Positions 12,458 through 23,394 of a DNA stretch of 64,000 nt are shown in pieces. This stretch comes from Hymenopus coronatus. Lineage: Eukaryota; Arthropoda; Insecta; Mantodea; Hymenopodidae. The stretch's first letter is position 1. Each line of letters opens with the position of its first letter. Position numbers and translations under genes: made by a program. Where the stretch lies: contig CM060881.1 in assembly GCA_030762935.1 (NCBI GenBank), positions 96,274,001-96,338,000 of the forward strand, read 5' to 3'. The notes under the pieces are model-generated. The model was not told the DNA's origin. It searched no databases and worked only from the letters and a program-made list of their open reading frames with translations.

Positions 12458-13107
12458 ATACGATAAAAACCAATTGCTCCGGACGTTTCCATGCACTCGG
12501 CTGTACATTGAGAACATTCTGGATTTTTAGGGTAGACTTTCTTTTTTGTTCATAGCGGCCGTAACACATATCAGTGGCGTAAGTTACTTCACAGCAAAAT
12601 GTTTAAGTCAAGAACGTACGGTCTAAAACTTTCTCAGTCACGTCCGGCAAATTTAAATTAAAAAGGCAGGAAGTTTACGAGAAAAGTAGAAAACTTTCTA
12701 GTCCAGACGCTCTCTCAAATAAATCGATTGTTTTTACGAGGGCTGTGCTACAACTTTTGCTGTGAAAGTGCTAGTTTTAGCCGGTCGGAGAGTGGTCGTT
12801 CTAAGCACACCTGGGACCCGCCGGCGATAAACTAATTGTCCTTCGGCCAGGATTCCCTCCGCGTCCTAATTGTCTACGCTTCTGGCTTTTAATTCACGAG
12901 CGGCGAGCAGGGATTTCGCAACTCTTCTGCGTTCTTTGGGTGCGAGGGAAAAGGTATATTTTGGCCCGAAGTGTAAACGGAATGAAACAGCGGAAAAAAA
13001 TCTGCTTCTCAGATAGGCGTTAATGATTTAAATACAAGATCAATACAATTAAATTATATTGCTGTGTAATTTATGGGAATGGAAAAGTATATATAATAAC
13101 TCCAAGG
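12458..13107. other. GC-balanced single-copy stretch, no gene supported
   Basis: Noticeably less AT-rich than its surroundings (GGCGATAAAC, CGCGTCCTAATTG). No open frame longer than about 60 codons has recognisable content. It might be a conserved non-coding or decayed exon region; only comparison would tell. Confidence 0.4.
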
Positions 13108-13335
13108 CCCGATAGCTCAAAAGGAACCTTGGCCTACCGCTCGGCCGCTGCGTCCCCCATCTCGGTCCATGATAGACCTGGAGCCGCTACCTCTCCATCA
13201 AATAGCTCCTCAATTGGTCCCCCAGGGACCTCACGAGGCTGAGTGTACCCGGACCAAGTCGCCCAGCGGGGAAAAAATTCCCAGCGCTGGTAAACAACAG
13301 CGCTAAGGAGACGACCAGGAAAAGTATACAGACGT
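13108..13335 (-). mobile_element. SINE family S-C
   Basis: Minus strand matches the copy at 53046-53373: TTTTTTCCCCGCTGGGC, then CACTCAGCCTCGTGAGGTCC, then CAATTGAGGAGCTATTTGATGG, AGGTAGCGGCTCCAGGTC, and the end GAGATGGGGGACGCAGCGG. The head with the B box is worn here. The two copies share order and near-identical blocks. Confidence 0.7.
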
Positions 13336-13344
13336 GACAAATAA

Positions 13345-13560
13345 AGAGGAGCGAGAAGAGTGAAAGCAGGAGTATGAAGGTTAAAAGGTTCAATGAAGGG
13401 TATTTCACAAACTCAATGTCCTATATGTGAGGGAAATGAAGACATGGTACATATAATATTTAAATGTAAAGGGACTGAAGGAAAAAGGAGTCCATTAATA
13501 AGAAATGGTTTAAGAAAGAAATATAGCTGTAGTTAAGTGTTTCAAAAAGACGGTAAGAAC
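13345..13560 (+). pseudogene. Non-LTR retrotransposon C-terminal fragment with CCHC-like knuckle
   Basis: A frame holding CPIC at 13417 reads C-x2-C-x7-H-x4-C followed by KGTEGKR and ends at TAA 13534-13536. This matches the cysteine/histidine knuckle that follows the reverse transcriptase in the better LINE at 32702-35325 (CPIC...HILARCRGTE). Upstream the frame is lost within 70 bp, so only the last domain remains. It lies between an S-C SINE and an R1 copy. Confidence 0.6.
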
Positions 13561-13590
13561 ATTGCTCAATTCTTATATAAAGTGAAAAAA

Positions 13591-14443
13591 ACCTTATGTG
13601 TTCCATTCACATACTTTTCCCTTAGCTGTTACACAAGCAAATTTTTCTTACAAAAGTTATTCTTTTATTTACTTCATTTAAATCTGGATAAGCATTAGGA
13701 GAATTGGTCTTATTACCTGCTTTCTTGTAAGTAGAAGGAAAAATTAGGCTAAAGCGATGGTCAAATCTTTTAAAAACTGATCGCTATGTGAAACATTTGA
13801 AGTTCAGATAGTTTTGCATGCCCCCGTTTGAGAACATTTAATTTAAAATTGAAACCAAAAAAATTAATATTTCGAAACCGATCAACTCTACAACAAAAAC
13901 ATATATTATGTGTTTTAATAAGATCTACATTTCTTGTATAGTAGATTTTTGTCTATCTCTTACGGCTTAACCGTTATGCAAAATTCTGCAAAACACAAGC
14001 AGAACAAAGAGCTCTTTAGAGCCTATTTCCATAAAATTCAAAATATAAAGTTCATTTGTGATGCAAATATCTTTAATAAACGGTATTTTAATCAAAATCA
14101 ATAGAGCCATTTTTGAGAATATAAAAAATTTCGAAAAATGTTCCATGTAAAGGGTAGTTGGAGTTAGGGAGAGTTTCTTGAAAATCTTCGTGTCGCATCC
14201 TTAGAAGATACTGAACTTAAATACCAGGTTTGGTATTTAATGGACTTTTCGTTTTTGAGTTATGCTGTCCAAAGTCATAGACAGACACATACGGGCTTTT
14301 TTCTTAAAAGGATTTTTTTCTGATTCGGGAGTCGCAAAACATATATTTCTGGTGAAATCTCGGTATGGAATTTTAGGGTGGAATACATTACCTTCTCTAT
14401 ACACTATGCATCTACATAGTACATACAGGCTAGAGAACGTAAT
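13591..14443 (+). mobile_element. R1 element, near full length
   Basis: 853 bp, with a worn first end (TTATGTGTTCCATTCACAT) and a terminal hairpin around CATCTACATAG followed by CTAGAGAACGTAA. The CA tract is short here. Confidence 0.8.
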
Positions 14444-14504
14444 AAATGGATATGGCAGTAAATAGAATCGAACAACAAACTTAATGTTGCAGCAAAATAG
14501 AATA

Positions 14505-14860
14505 TGGGCGCCTGGGTTGTGTGGTAGTAGCGTGTCTGCCTCACATTCAATAGGTCGCGAGCTCGAATCTCGTCTAGGGTGAGTTATCCGGATAAGGTTT
14601 TTTCGGGGTTTTCTCTTATTTTGAGAAGACAAGCGTCGAGTAACTTTAAGCACCAGGGAGCTCGAGCACATTTCAGCATAATTTCACCAATTTCATTTCA
14701 TCGTCCAATATGCCAACTAGGTTAAATGTCATTAAGTTACATAAAAAATTAGAATTAAGAAATTATTGTAAAAATTCAGTATGACTAGTAAATATCTATG
14801 TAGGTCGAACACCGTCATATCAACCTATACAGTTTAGCATAAATAAATAAAATAAATAAT
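14505..14860 (+). mobile_element. tRNA-derived SINE, family S-D
   Basis: Plus strand: tRNA-like head GTGTGGTAGTAGCGTG (A box) and GAGCTCGAATCTCG (B box), then GATAAGGTTTTTTCGGGG, TTGAGAAGACAAGCGTCGAG, TCATTTCATCGTCC, ATATGCCAACTAGGTTAAA and an A-rich AATAAATAAAATAAATAA end. A second copy is at 57638-57895. Confidence 0.75.
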
Positions 14861-14864
14861 TGAA

Positions 14865-15575
14865 AATGTAATTTTTAGCTTATGCTTTCATCCAATAACT
14901 TCAACCCTTTTCTAAAAATCTGATGCTCCATTCACATGACTTTCCCTGAAAGTATTGTTACAAAAGAGTATTACTTTATCTTCATGTAGTAGTCAAGATG
15001 AACATTACAAATGGTTGTGTTAGGTCTCTCTAAGGAAAATAAGGTACGTAATACACTAGGTTAAATCCATGGTCAAATCATTTAAAAAGCTGTTCGCAAC
15101 TGGAGGTCGAGAGACGAAAGGAAAGATGACGAACTTTTAGTAGCTAAAAATTGAACCAATAACTCTGAACGTCTCGGAAACCATTAGCTCTGCCAAAAAA
15201 AAAAAAAAAAAAAAAAAGTGTATATGACATAAGTTGAATGTTTTAACGAGATATACATTTTTGTGCAGTAAGCAGTTGTCTATCTCTTAAGGTTTACCAA
15301 TTACTCAAAAGTTCATCCTGAGGCTATCCCAGAAAATTCAAGATATACATTGCGTTCGTTATAAAACACATGCCATTTTAATCAAAATCACTATAGCCAT
15401 TTTTGAGAAATAGAAAATTTTCGAAAAATGTTCCATATAAAGTGTATTTGAGGATGGGGGGGGGAACTTTCCTGAAAGTCTTCATGACACATTCTTGGAA
15501 GATACTAACTTAAATACTAGTTTGATATTTACCTGACTTCTCGTTTTTGAGTTATGCTGTTCACATATACACTGT
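14865..15575 (+). mobile_element. R1 fragment joined to the start of a second R1 copy
   Basis: 14865-14918 matches the R1 interior (TTTTTAGCTTATGCT to CCTTTTCTAAAAA). From 14919 a fresh TCTGATG start follows and runs to the TTATGCTGTTCACA segment at 15575, where the copy is cut off. A poly(A) run lies at 15195-15217 and a G-run at 15458-15465. Confidence 0.75.
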
Positions 15576-15629
15576 TTAAATAACCAAATTTACCAATTGA
15601 ATAACTCCATGAAATAATACAAACCTCGA

Positions 15630-15765
15630 CGTCTAGATTTATGGCCATGAGGTCTAAGGCACGATAGGAGTAGCTAACTTATCAAACCAAGGATCGCGGG
15701 ATCTAATCCAGTCAAGATGTATATGTTCTGCATCCAAGAGAAACTGTTGAAAAGATGGGGAGGGC
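15630..15765 (+). mobile_element. tRNA-like SINE head, degenerate
   Basis: GGCCATGAGGTCTAAGGC resembles an A box and GCGGGATCTAATCCA a B box, about 50 bp apart. No clear tail is seen. A minus-strand frame at 15654-15920 crosses it and has no recognisable content. Confidence 0.4.
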
Positions 15766-16254
15766 CCAATTAAAGCAATCGGTGTAATGGCATGGTTGGA
15801 TGCTGACGGGTTTACAATTTCTCTTTTACCTTTCTTTCCTTTTTGTTTTGTTTTTCCTGTAAAAATATCACGTTTGTCACCATGAAGCAACATAAGATCA
15901 GATAATACTACAGTTGTCATGTGTTACAAAGGCCCCGCGGTATATGAGAATTGACCATGGTATGGGTTCTTTCCCCAAAGTACTAAAGTATTTTTATTTG
16001 GGTCAAATAGAAGCTGATTTTCCCGAACATCGAATACATATTATACCATTAAAATATTCCGAGCCTTCAAGAAGAGAGGCTTTTAACTTGTACTCTAGCT
16101 GTCTACGAATCTGAATTGCCATTTCCTAACTTTGCTTGAATGCTACAGTCTTTTAGCCCGATTTCACATCTCTATCAAATATTACAAGCACTTAATCAAC
16201 TAACACCATTTCTATTTATGCTGACTCAAATGCATTGTTGTGGTTTATATGCCA
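15766..16254. other. No supported feature
   Basis: Short frames on both strands (15654-15920 minus, 15914-16114 plus) show no family motif. The stretch separates two R1 fragments. Confidence 0.4.
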
Positions 16255-16355
16255 GAACGTATATTTTTATCTGTAGCTTATTATTTACCAGTTATACAAG
16301 ATTACACAAAATTCCTTCTGAATGAAGAGGATTTCACAGAATATTAAAAAAAATC
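16255..16355 (+). mobile_element. R1 internal fragment
   Basis: TTTACCAGTTATACAAGA, then CCTTCTGAATGAAGAGG and CAGAATATTAAAAA match the R1 middle. Confidence 0.6.
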
Positions 16356-16559
16356 TAACATATATGTAATTGTGGGATTTGGAAAATGAACAGTATATGA
16401 GGTATCATTAAAATTTATACCAGTTATTGGCATTACGGTAGTGATATTTCTGACATGTATTACAATTCTAGCTTACATGGTTATTTAAATAATAATTTGA
16501 TTGTCTAAATTCATTATTCTACTAAAAATAAGCCACATGATGCACTTTTAAAAAAACAG

Positions 16560-17176
16560 AACACTCCCAACTGTCCTTTATATGGAATATTTTTCGAAAC
16601 TTTTGATTTTCTCGAAAACGGTTCCAACGATTTTAATTAAAATACCTTATGTTTAAGACATTTTTATGACAATCGAAATGTATATCTTGGATTTTCTGGG
16701 AATAGCCTCTGAAGACCTCTTCATTCTGGATGACTTTTGTACAACTGTCTAACCATAAGAGATATAAGAAAACTTACTGCACAAAAAATGTAGACCTCAT
16801 TAAAACATTTAAATCATATTATATAATTTTTTTTTAGAGTTAACTGTTTTCGAGATATTCCGAATTATTAGTTTCAATTTTAGCCACTTAAACTTTTCTC
16901 AAACGGGAAGACATCTTTCTTCTCGTTTGTTTGCTCCTGGAAAGCAAAGGGATGGAATTTCAATTGTTTCAAAGAGTGACTGGCTTTTAAAGGACGAGAC
17001 TATCGCTTTAGCCTGTGCATTTTCTTATTTTACTTCTACTTACAAGGAGCTAATTGTAAGGCTGATTCTGCTTATGTTTATTTTGATTAGCATGATGTAA
17101 ATAACAGATTAATGTTTTGAATATAAGATTAATTTGCCAAACAGCTAGAGGACATCATGTGAATGGAGCACATTAT
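16560..17176 (-). mobile_element. R1 element, 3'-truncated
   Basis: Minus strand, from the CATATAAAGGAC segment to the CACATGATGTCC first end. First minus-strand R1 copy in the window. Confidence 0.75.
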
Positions 17177-17189
17177 TTTTTTTCCCCTT

Positions 17190-17329
17190 TTACTTAGAAG
17201 GAACTAAGAAATAAGGACAATTTCTGCTAATGTTATCTCGATTAGCATGATGTAGAAACAAGAATAAGGCTTTTAATAATACTTTGTAACAAAGAAGTAG
17301 AGGAAGACATGTGACTGTAATACATCAGA
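17190..17329 (-). mobile_element. R1 first-end fragment
   Basis: Only the first 140 bp of R1 (TCTGATGTATTACAGTCACATG to TTAGTTCC), directly behind the previous copy and in the same orientation. Confidence 0.7.
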
Positions 17330-17387
17330 TTTTTTAATACTTACGCTGTCTTCAAACACTTAGTTGTTATTTGTCTTATTGCCGTGA

Positions 17388-17645
17388 CGGGATTTGAAGG
17401 CAATCACATAGCGACCCGCTGTTTTTTAGGCTTATTTATCTTTTTAGCTTATTATATATACAACCTTGTGTAGGTAATCAAAGCTTCTGTCTATTAACAA
17501 GAAGGAGATAGAAGAATAAGCTTTTTGAGAATAGCAGAAAATGTAGACGCCAAAGTAAGGGTATGTAAAATTTATTTCTCTAGTATGTAAATAAGTAATG
17601 GAAGTATTGTAATCAATTTGATGTCCAAATTTCACCGAAAATATG
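17388..17645 (-). mobile_element. Mosaic of R1 pieces
   Basis: Short matches to R1 out of normal order: the CAATCACATAGCGACC segment, then GATAGAAGAATAAGC, then the hairpin end with GATTTCACCGAAAATA. Looks like rearranged debris. Confidence 0.5.
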
Positions 17646-17649
17646 TTTT

Positions 17650-18160
17650 AAGCCATTTTTTGTGTGGTAAGCTTTGTCTATTGTCTTATAGCTTATCACT
17701 TATGCAAAAGTAATTTAGAACTAACAAGACTTCAGAGACATTTCCCAAAAATTCAAGCTATACCTTTTATTTTTTATATAAATACGTTTAATATACAGCA
17801 TTTTAATAAAAATTGTTAGAACCATATTTGAGAAAATAAAACTTTCCAAAAAATGTTCTTTTAAGGGGTAGTTTGGGATGGGGAATTTTCCTGAAAATCT
17901 TCGTGTTGCATTCTTTTAAAAGATTAAACTTAAATACCGAGTTTGATATTTAATGGACTTTTCATTTTTGAGTTATGCTGTTTACACACACACACACACA
18001 TAGACACAGACAGAGAGGGCCTTTTTCTAAAAATTCTCTTTTCTTATTCGGGGATCATCAAAACATGTGTTTCTGGTAAAACCTCGGTATGACCTTTTGG
18101 GCGGAATATAAACCTTCTCTACCATCTACGCAAATACACAGTACTTTGCAGAGAATATAA
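17650..18160 (+). mobile_element. R1 element, 5'-truncated
   Basis: From TGTGTGGTAAGCTTTGTC to the hairpin end near 18160; includes a CA run (17990-18000). Confidence 0.75.
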
Positions 18161-18584
18161 AAACTTAATACTAATCTCTATAATATTTCTCTATTAAAAC
18201 TAATCTTACTGTGTGATTGACCAAGTTGTAGAGGAAGTAGTGCCCTCGAAATCAGATCATTACAAACTTTCAAATCAAGATGTTACGCATTTAAACACAC
18301 GCTCCGCAGTTTGTCAGAAGCAAACAACTACAAAGAGACTGGAATCAGTGCAATTTCTTTACAAGTAGAATAATTCAACAGCAACCTAATCGACGTCCTT
18401 GAAGCTGTTTGCTTCTCTCTTAGTAAAAAATCCAGCTTTCCAACTTACATCAGAAGTCGTCTAACATTGGACCAGTTCTTAAAACAAGATCCGCTATAAT
18501 ATGAACTAATTTTTACTTCTCTAACTGATATTTCATTGGAGATACATGTTTTAAAGTGTCCTGTACCACAAAAGAATTATAAAA
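18161..18584. other. No supported feature
   Basis: AT-rich; nothing recognised. Confidence 0.4.
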
Positions 18585-19297
18585 CGGTCTGTGTGTGAGT
18601 CTGTGTCTGTAAATAATAATATAAATCGAATACTAAGAGTTCGTTTAATACCAAACTTAGAGATTAAGTTTAGTATCTTCCAAGGGTGCGACACGAAGAT
18701 TTTCAAGAAAAACCTGTTACCCCAAAACTACCCTTTGCATAGAACATGTTTCGAAATTATCGATTTTCTCTAATGTTTTTTATGATTAAAATATCTCAAG
18801 TTAAATATATTTACGTAATTAATAATAATATATTCTTAAATTCTTTGGAACAGCCTCTGAAGACCTCTTCATTTTGAATGACTTGCATTACTGGTAAACT
18901 ATAAGCGATAAACAAAAACCTTACTGCAGAAAATGTAAATCTCATCGAAATACATAATTTACGTGAGATTCATTGTTTTGTAGAGATAACGATTTTCAAG
19001 ATATCCATTATTTCTTTTAAACTTTTTATATTTTTTCAGAAAGAAAATAATGATTCGTTTTAATATATATTTGCTTTACTCCTGGTCATTCAAAAGGAAC
19101 CGCATAGCGACTGATTTTGAAAGGTTTCACTATCTCTGTATACTCTAGTGTACTCCCTTATTTCCCTTCTACTCTCAAAGAAATAAGTAATAAAACAATT
19201 TCTACTAATGTTTATCTCGATTAGCAAAGTGGATACAAGGATGTGTTTTAGTAACAATAGTTTGTTGCCGAATAGGTTATGTGAATAATACATAAGA
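18585..19297 (-). mobile_element. R1 element, hairpin end missing
   Basis: Minus strand; begins within the GT tract and runs to the first end TCTTATGTATTATTCACATAAC. An 83-codon minus-strand frame here (19090-19341) is R1 sequence, not a gene. Confidence 0.75.
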
Positions 19298-19408
19298 TTT
19301 TTATCAAAGAGGGGCTCAATCAATGTTATTTTGGATGCCATGTACGTATATTAACAATGGTCTGTAAAGCCACGTGCGCTGATTGGTCAATAAACTAATT
19401 TTAAAAAA

Positions 19409-20532
19409 TCTCATGAGTGTCGTTCACATGGCATTCTCTACCGTTCTGCAAGCAGACTATTCCTCAAGATGCTTCTATCTATATCATGCTAATCGAGATA
19501 AACCTTAGCAGAAACGTTTTATTACTGCTTCTTTCTAAGTAGAATGTAAATAAGGCAATACGTTAGGCTAAAGCGATATCCAAATATTTTAAAAGCTGTT
19601 TGTTATGTGAACATTGAAGTTAGTGAAGGTATGTTAACATAATAGTTGGCTACACTATGAATCCTGGGAGTTAAAGTACTTACAGCATTGCAAGTCGCCA
19701 ATGGGGTTGTCGTCTCAAAATAATTTGAGAACACCTTGTGGTTTACCGGGCAACATGCCATTCAGTTGAGAAATTCAATGGTATGCCGGCATATTGCCAT
19801 GGTAGCTCAATGGAAGAGCAACCGACTAGAGACTGGGAGATCCGTGGTTCAAATCCCGGGTATGGCATTGAATTTTTCAGTCTGACTCTACCTATCCAAT
19901 TTAAGTTCAGTTGGCAATGCACGACTAAGCAAACGAGAAATAGCATGACAAGTGACTTCCCGTGTGAGAAAACCTTCATAGTTTAAAATTGAAACCAAAT
20001 AACAAGAAATATCTTGGAAATTATCCAGTCTGCAAAAAATATATGTTTTAACGATTTACGTTTGTTGCGTAAGTTTTTGTTTACCACTTATGCAAAATTC
20101 ATAGACAATGAAAATTTCTCAAAATTCATAGACAATAAAATTTCTCCACCGAATATTCCTAAAAAATTCAAGATATATTTTTCATATTAATACCTTTAAT
20201 ATACGGAATTTTAATAAAAATAGGACCATTTTAAGTAAAACAATACTACAAAACATGTTTCCATATAAAGGGTAGTCTGAGGCGAGGGACATATTCTTGA
20301 AAATCTTCGTATCGCATGCTTGGAACATAGTGAACTTAAATTTCAAATTTGGTTTTTAACGACCTTTTCGTGTATGAGCTATGCTGTCGACGTACATACA
20401 CTCTCACACGAGCACCTTTTTCTAAAATGCTTTTTGTTTTGGACTCAGAGGACCTCAAAATATATTTCCGGTGAAATATAATATAATATCTTTTCTATAC
20501 ACTATGCGCATAATACGTGTAGAGAAAGTAAA
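19409..20532 (+). mobile_element. R1 element with nested tRNA-derived insert
   Basis: Starts TCTCATGAGTGTCGTTCACATG and ends with hairpin ATGCGCATAAT and GTAGAGAAAGTAAAA. It is split at about 19622-19945. A 23-bp local duplication around CAAAATTCATAGACAAT lies at 20093-20142. Confidence 0.8.
19622..19945 (+). mobile_element. tRNA-derived SINE, family S-E, nested in R1
   Basis: A tRNA-like unit at about 19793-19865 has TAGCTCAATGG (A box) and GGTTCAAATCC (B box), a perfect GCTC/GAGC D stem and a five-pair acceptor core (GCCAT/ATGGC). Its anticodon and T stems mispair, so it is not a functional tRNA. The trailing TTGAATTTTTCAG matches a degenerate copy at 50685-50775. Flanking R1 sequence continues on both sides. 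Confidence 0.6.
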
Positions 20533-20706
20533 ATGTTTATCTTGGGCTCATGACATCATCGTCGTGCATGTTTAGAAGTAGTAGTATTTATTTAGTTTAC
20601 AATAATACAACATTTGCGTAACATGGGTTGGATGACCGTTCACGCTGTCTAAAAATACTTGAATATAACATATTACTTACATATCTATTTTATATATCTT
20701 TACTAC

Positions 20707-21008
20707 ATTGGAAATACACACACACACAGACAACACACACGTACGCACGCTCACGCGCTATTACAGCAGAACCACGGAATAAAAGAAAGAACACTCAGAT
20801 ATCTCACACACACACATACACACACACGTACGCACGCTCACGCGCTATTACAGCAGAACCACGGAATAAAAGAAAGAACACTCTGATATCTCACACACAC
20901 ACACACACACACATACACACACACATACACACACACACGTACGCACGCTCACGCGCTATTACAGCAGAACCACGGAATAAAAGAAAGAACACCCTGATAT
21001 CACACACA

Positions 21009-21047
<39 letters not shown>

Positions 21048-21325
21048 ACGCCCGCTCGCGCGCTATTACAGCAGAACCACAGAATGAAAGAAAGAACACT
21101 CTGATATCATACACATGTACACACACACACACACACACATACACACACAGGTACGCACGCTCGCGTGCTATTACAGCAGAACCACAGAATAAAAGAAAGA
21201 ACACCCTGATATCATACACATGTACACACACACACACACACGTACACCCGCTCGCGCGCTATTACAGCAGAACGACAGAATAAAAGAAAAAACACTGATA
21301 TCACACTCACGCACACACACACACT
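20707..21325 (+). repeat. Minisatellite of about six CA-rich units
   Basis: Six units of roughly 85-110 bp. Each has a fixed core CGTACGCACGCTCACGCGCT, then ATTACAGCAGAACCAC, then GGAATAAAAGAAAGAACAC and CTGATATC, and each is separated by a CA run of differing length. Cores start near 20738, 20828, 20939, 21046, 21151 and 21241. Open frames of up to 158 codons through it arise because the unit repeats without stops; they are low-complexity (Thr/His) and not genes. It lies directly behind the stop region of a minus-strand LINE fragment. Confidence 0.9.
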
Positions 21326-21359
21326 TGTGCTCATAACTACACCCAATATACACACAATA

Positions 21360-21666
21360 TTTACACAAATATTTTATCTCTTAATGTACGTACTTCCATT
21401 AAGTATGTGCCCAGGCTTGGCCAGTTTTAGTTGTTTAGAATCAAATCCCAGAATGTTGTCATTCGTCTGTTTGAAGCTAAAAATATTTCCGGCAATATTT
21501 TTTTCCTAACATTCTCCATCTGCAAGCAATCTGCCAAAATATGCGTCCAGTCTGCCTGATCTCCGCATAATGGGCAAATCCTCCTACCAGCTTCATAAAC
21601 TACCTTACAAGTTTTCCACCCTCCTAACCTGAGCCACGCTATTCCCGGCCTTTGTTTCATACCCAA
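21360..21666 (-). pseudogene. Non-LTR retrotransposon C-terminal fragment
   Basis: Minus-strand frame 21666-21427 reads GIAWLRLGGWKT, then CPLC-x7-H-x4-C (CPLCGDQADWTHILADC) and a tail, closely similar to the end of the LINE at 32702-35325 (GLAWIRLGAWRST, CPIC...HILARC). After a stop at about 21427 the same frame continues with NWPSLGTYLMEV, so that stop is probably premature. The 5' part is absent, as in typical 5'-truncated LINE copies. Confidence 0.7.
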
Positions 21667-21699
21667 TTCTAAAATATATGTTGTATGTTTAGAAATTTG

Positions 21700-22329
21700 T
21701 ATTAAAATGTTATATTAAATTGGAGTAGCTTAAAAGAGTTTCTAGGAAGACTTGATCACTTGATTGCAGAAGGTAAACGCAGCATGTCCGTCCGCTAGTT
21801 TGTTGCTATGACTGTCTGATCCCCAAGCAACGCTACGCACTTGCTTCTCGAACCTTTCCACTCATTTGCAATGCAAAATGTTGGAGCGGCATTATCGGGC
21901 CAGCAGCCAGTCGTTTTCCTCTCACATGAACACGAATGGTGCTCCAGGGAAAAGGAACAGAAAGTGGAGGAGGGAGAGAGGGAGGGAAATGAAGCGATGG
22001 GTTTAGATTGTGTGAAATTTCCATCCAGAATGGCGAGCAAATCCCTTTGACGCAACCATAGATTCCCTGTGTATGTATGTATATCTATGTGTGCGAAATG
22101 AGAAAAGGATGGAGGAAGGACCTCGTTCGGCAAGGACGAGCTGAAACAGGCCATTTTAAGAAGCCTATTTTATTAAAGAGAAACGGAAGAGGTGGATTAA
22201 AAACTAACTACCAAGGAGAAGACGGTAATACTGGTGGTGCTGAATAAGGAAAAATTGATGTTTGGAATTATCATTTATTTTAGCTTCGTTGCTGCAGGTA
22301 AGAAAAACCGGTATAACTAGACTTCCATA
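21700..22329. other. GC-balanced stretch, gene not supported
   Basis: A 119-codon frame on the minus strand (21795-22154) starts with Met and is Ser/Pro/Cys-rich. Shorter frames overlap it on both strands. I recognise no domain, and the plus strand is purine-rich (GGAGGGAGAGAGGGAGGG), which suppresses stops on the other strand. Treat as unproven. Confidence 0.35.
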
Positions 22330-22440
22330 CACGTATGGGCAAAGAAACCAAGTGAAACGACCGGCATTCAGGATGTTCCGGGTTCGATTCCTGGCTACTG
22401 CCTGTTTTGACTTTTCTTGTGGTCACCAAGGAGAATGCTG
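22330..22440 (+). mobile_element. tRNA-like SINE head fragment
   Basis: CCGGGTTCGATTCCTGGC is a strong B box. The A-box side is unclear. It abuts the hairpin end of an R1 copy at 22441. Confidence 0.45.
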
Positions 22441-22611
22441 TTTTTACTTTCTCTACATATACTATGTACATATAGTGTATATAGAGGATATTGTATTGCA
22501 CACAAAATTTGATATCGAGATTTCACTGAAAATACATGTTTTGTGACCTCTGAATCCTAAAAAAAAACTTTTTAGAAAAATACCTCTGTGTGTGTGCCTG
22601 TCTGGTATTTT

Positions 22612-22665
22612 TTGTAGTGTTTAACGCCCGCTTTAACTACTTATGGCACCGCAGGCGGATGGTGT
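22612..22665 (-). mobile_element. SINE S-A tail fragment inside R1
   Basis: CACCGCAGGCGG...AAAGCGGGCGTTAAACAC-type tail on the minus strand, dropped into the R1 GT tract: GTGTGCCTGTCTG precedes it and TGAGTCTGTGTG follows. Confidence 0.7.
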
Positions 22666-22869
22666 GAGTCTGTGTGTTATGTTTGTGACTTTGGGCAGCA
22701 TAGCTCAAAAACGAAAAGACCGTTAAATACCAAACTTGATATTTAAGTTTAGTATCTTTCGTCGATGCGATAAGAAGATTTTGAATAATATCCCCCCCAA
22801 CTAACCTTTACATGGGAAAAACTTCGAAAATGTTGATTTTCTCAAAAACGGCTCTAACATTTTGAAATA

Positions 22870-22871
<2 letters not shown>

Positions 22872-22907
<36 letters not shown>

Positions 22908-22908
22908 T
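22872..22908 (+). repeat. (GT)n microsatellite inside R1
   Basis: About 17 GT steps at a non-standard position of the element. Confidence 0.95.
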
Positions 22909-23394
22909 GTGACAAATAAAATGTATATCTTTGTTTTTTGGGAATAGGTGCTGAAGGCCTTTTTTTCCGAATACTTTTTTTAAAATGTTAAATAACTGGT
23001 AAACAGTAGGAGATAGACAAAAACTTACTACACAAAATAATGTAGATTTCGTTAAAACACACAATTTATGTCATATAATTTTTTATTGGAGTTGGCCGTT
23101 TTCAATATATTTGTTGTGATTGATCTTCAGCTTTAAAATACCTTTCTCATTCGGGAACTTGTTTACTCCTGGCAACGCAAAGAAACGGATTTCAATCCCA
23201 TATCAACCACATTTTAAAACTTTCGAATGTCGGTTTAGTGTAGCGTATTCCCTAATTTTGCTTTTACTTATAAGGAACTAAGGAATAAGACCGTTTCTGA
23301 TAATGTTTAGCTCAATTAAAATGTAGTAGAAAGAATAAAGAACAATAATTTGTTTCAGTGATGTAGAGAAAGCCATGTGAATGGAATGCATCAA

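Larger units (their letters stand above)
22441..23394 (-). mobile_element. R1 element, near full length with a nested SINE tail
   Basis: Minus strand; hairpin end at 22441-22490 (around TATGTACATA), first end TTTGATGCATTCCATTCACATG at 23394. A long GT run (22872-22908) lies at the ATATTTACATGAC position, distinct from the usual microsatellite site. Confidence 0.85.

Noticed and set aside
20628..21104. 158-codon plus-strand open frame rich in Thr-His repeats
   Set aside because: It is the reading of the CA minisatellite; units repeat without stops in several frames on both strands. No gene.
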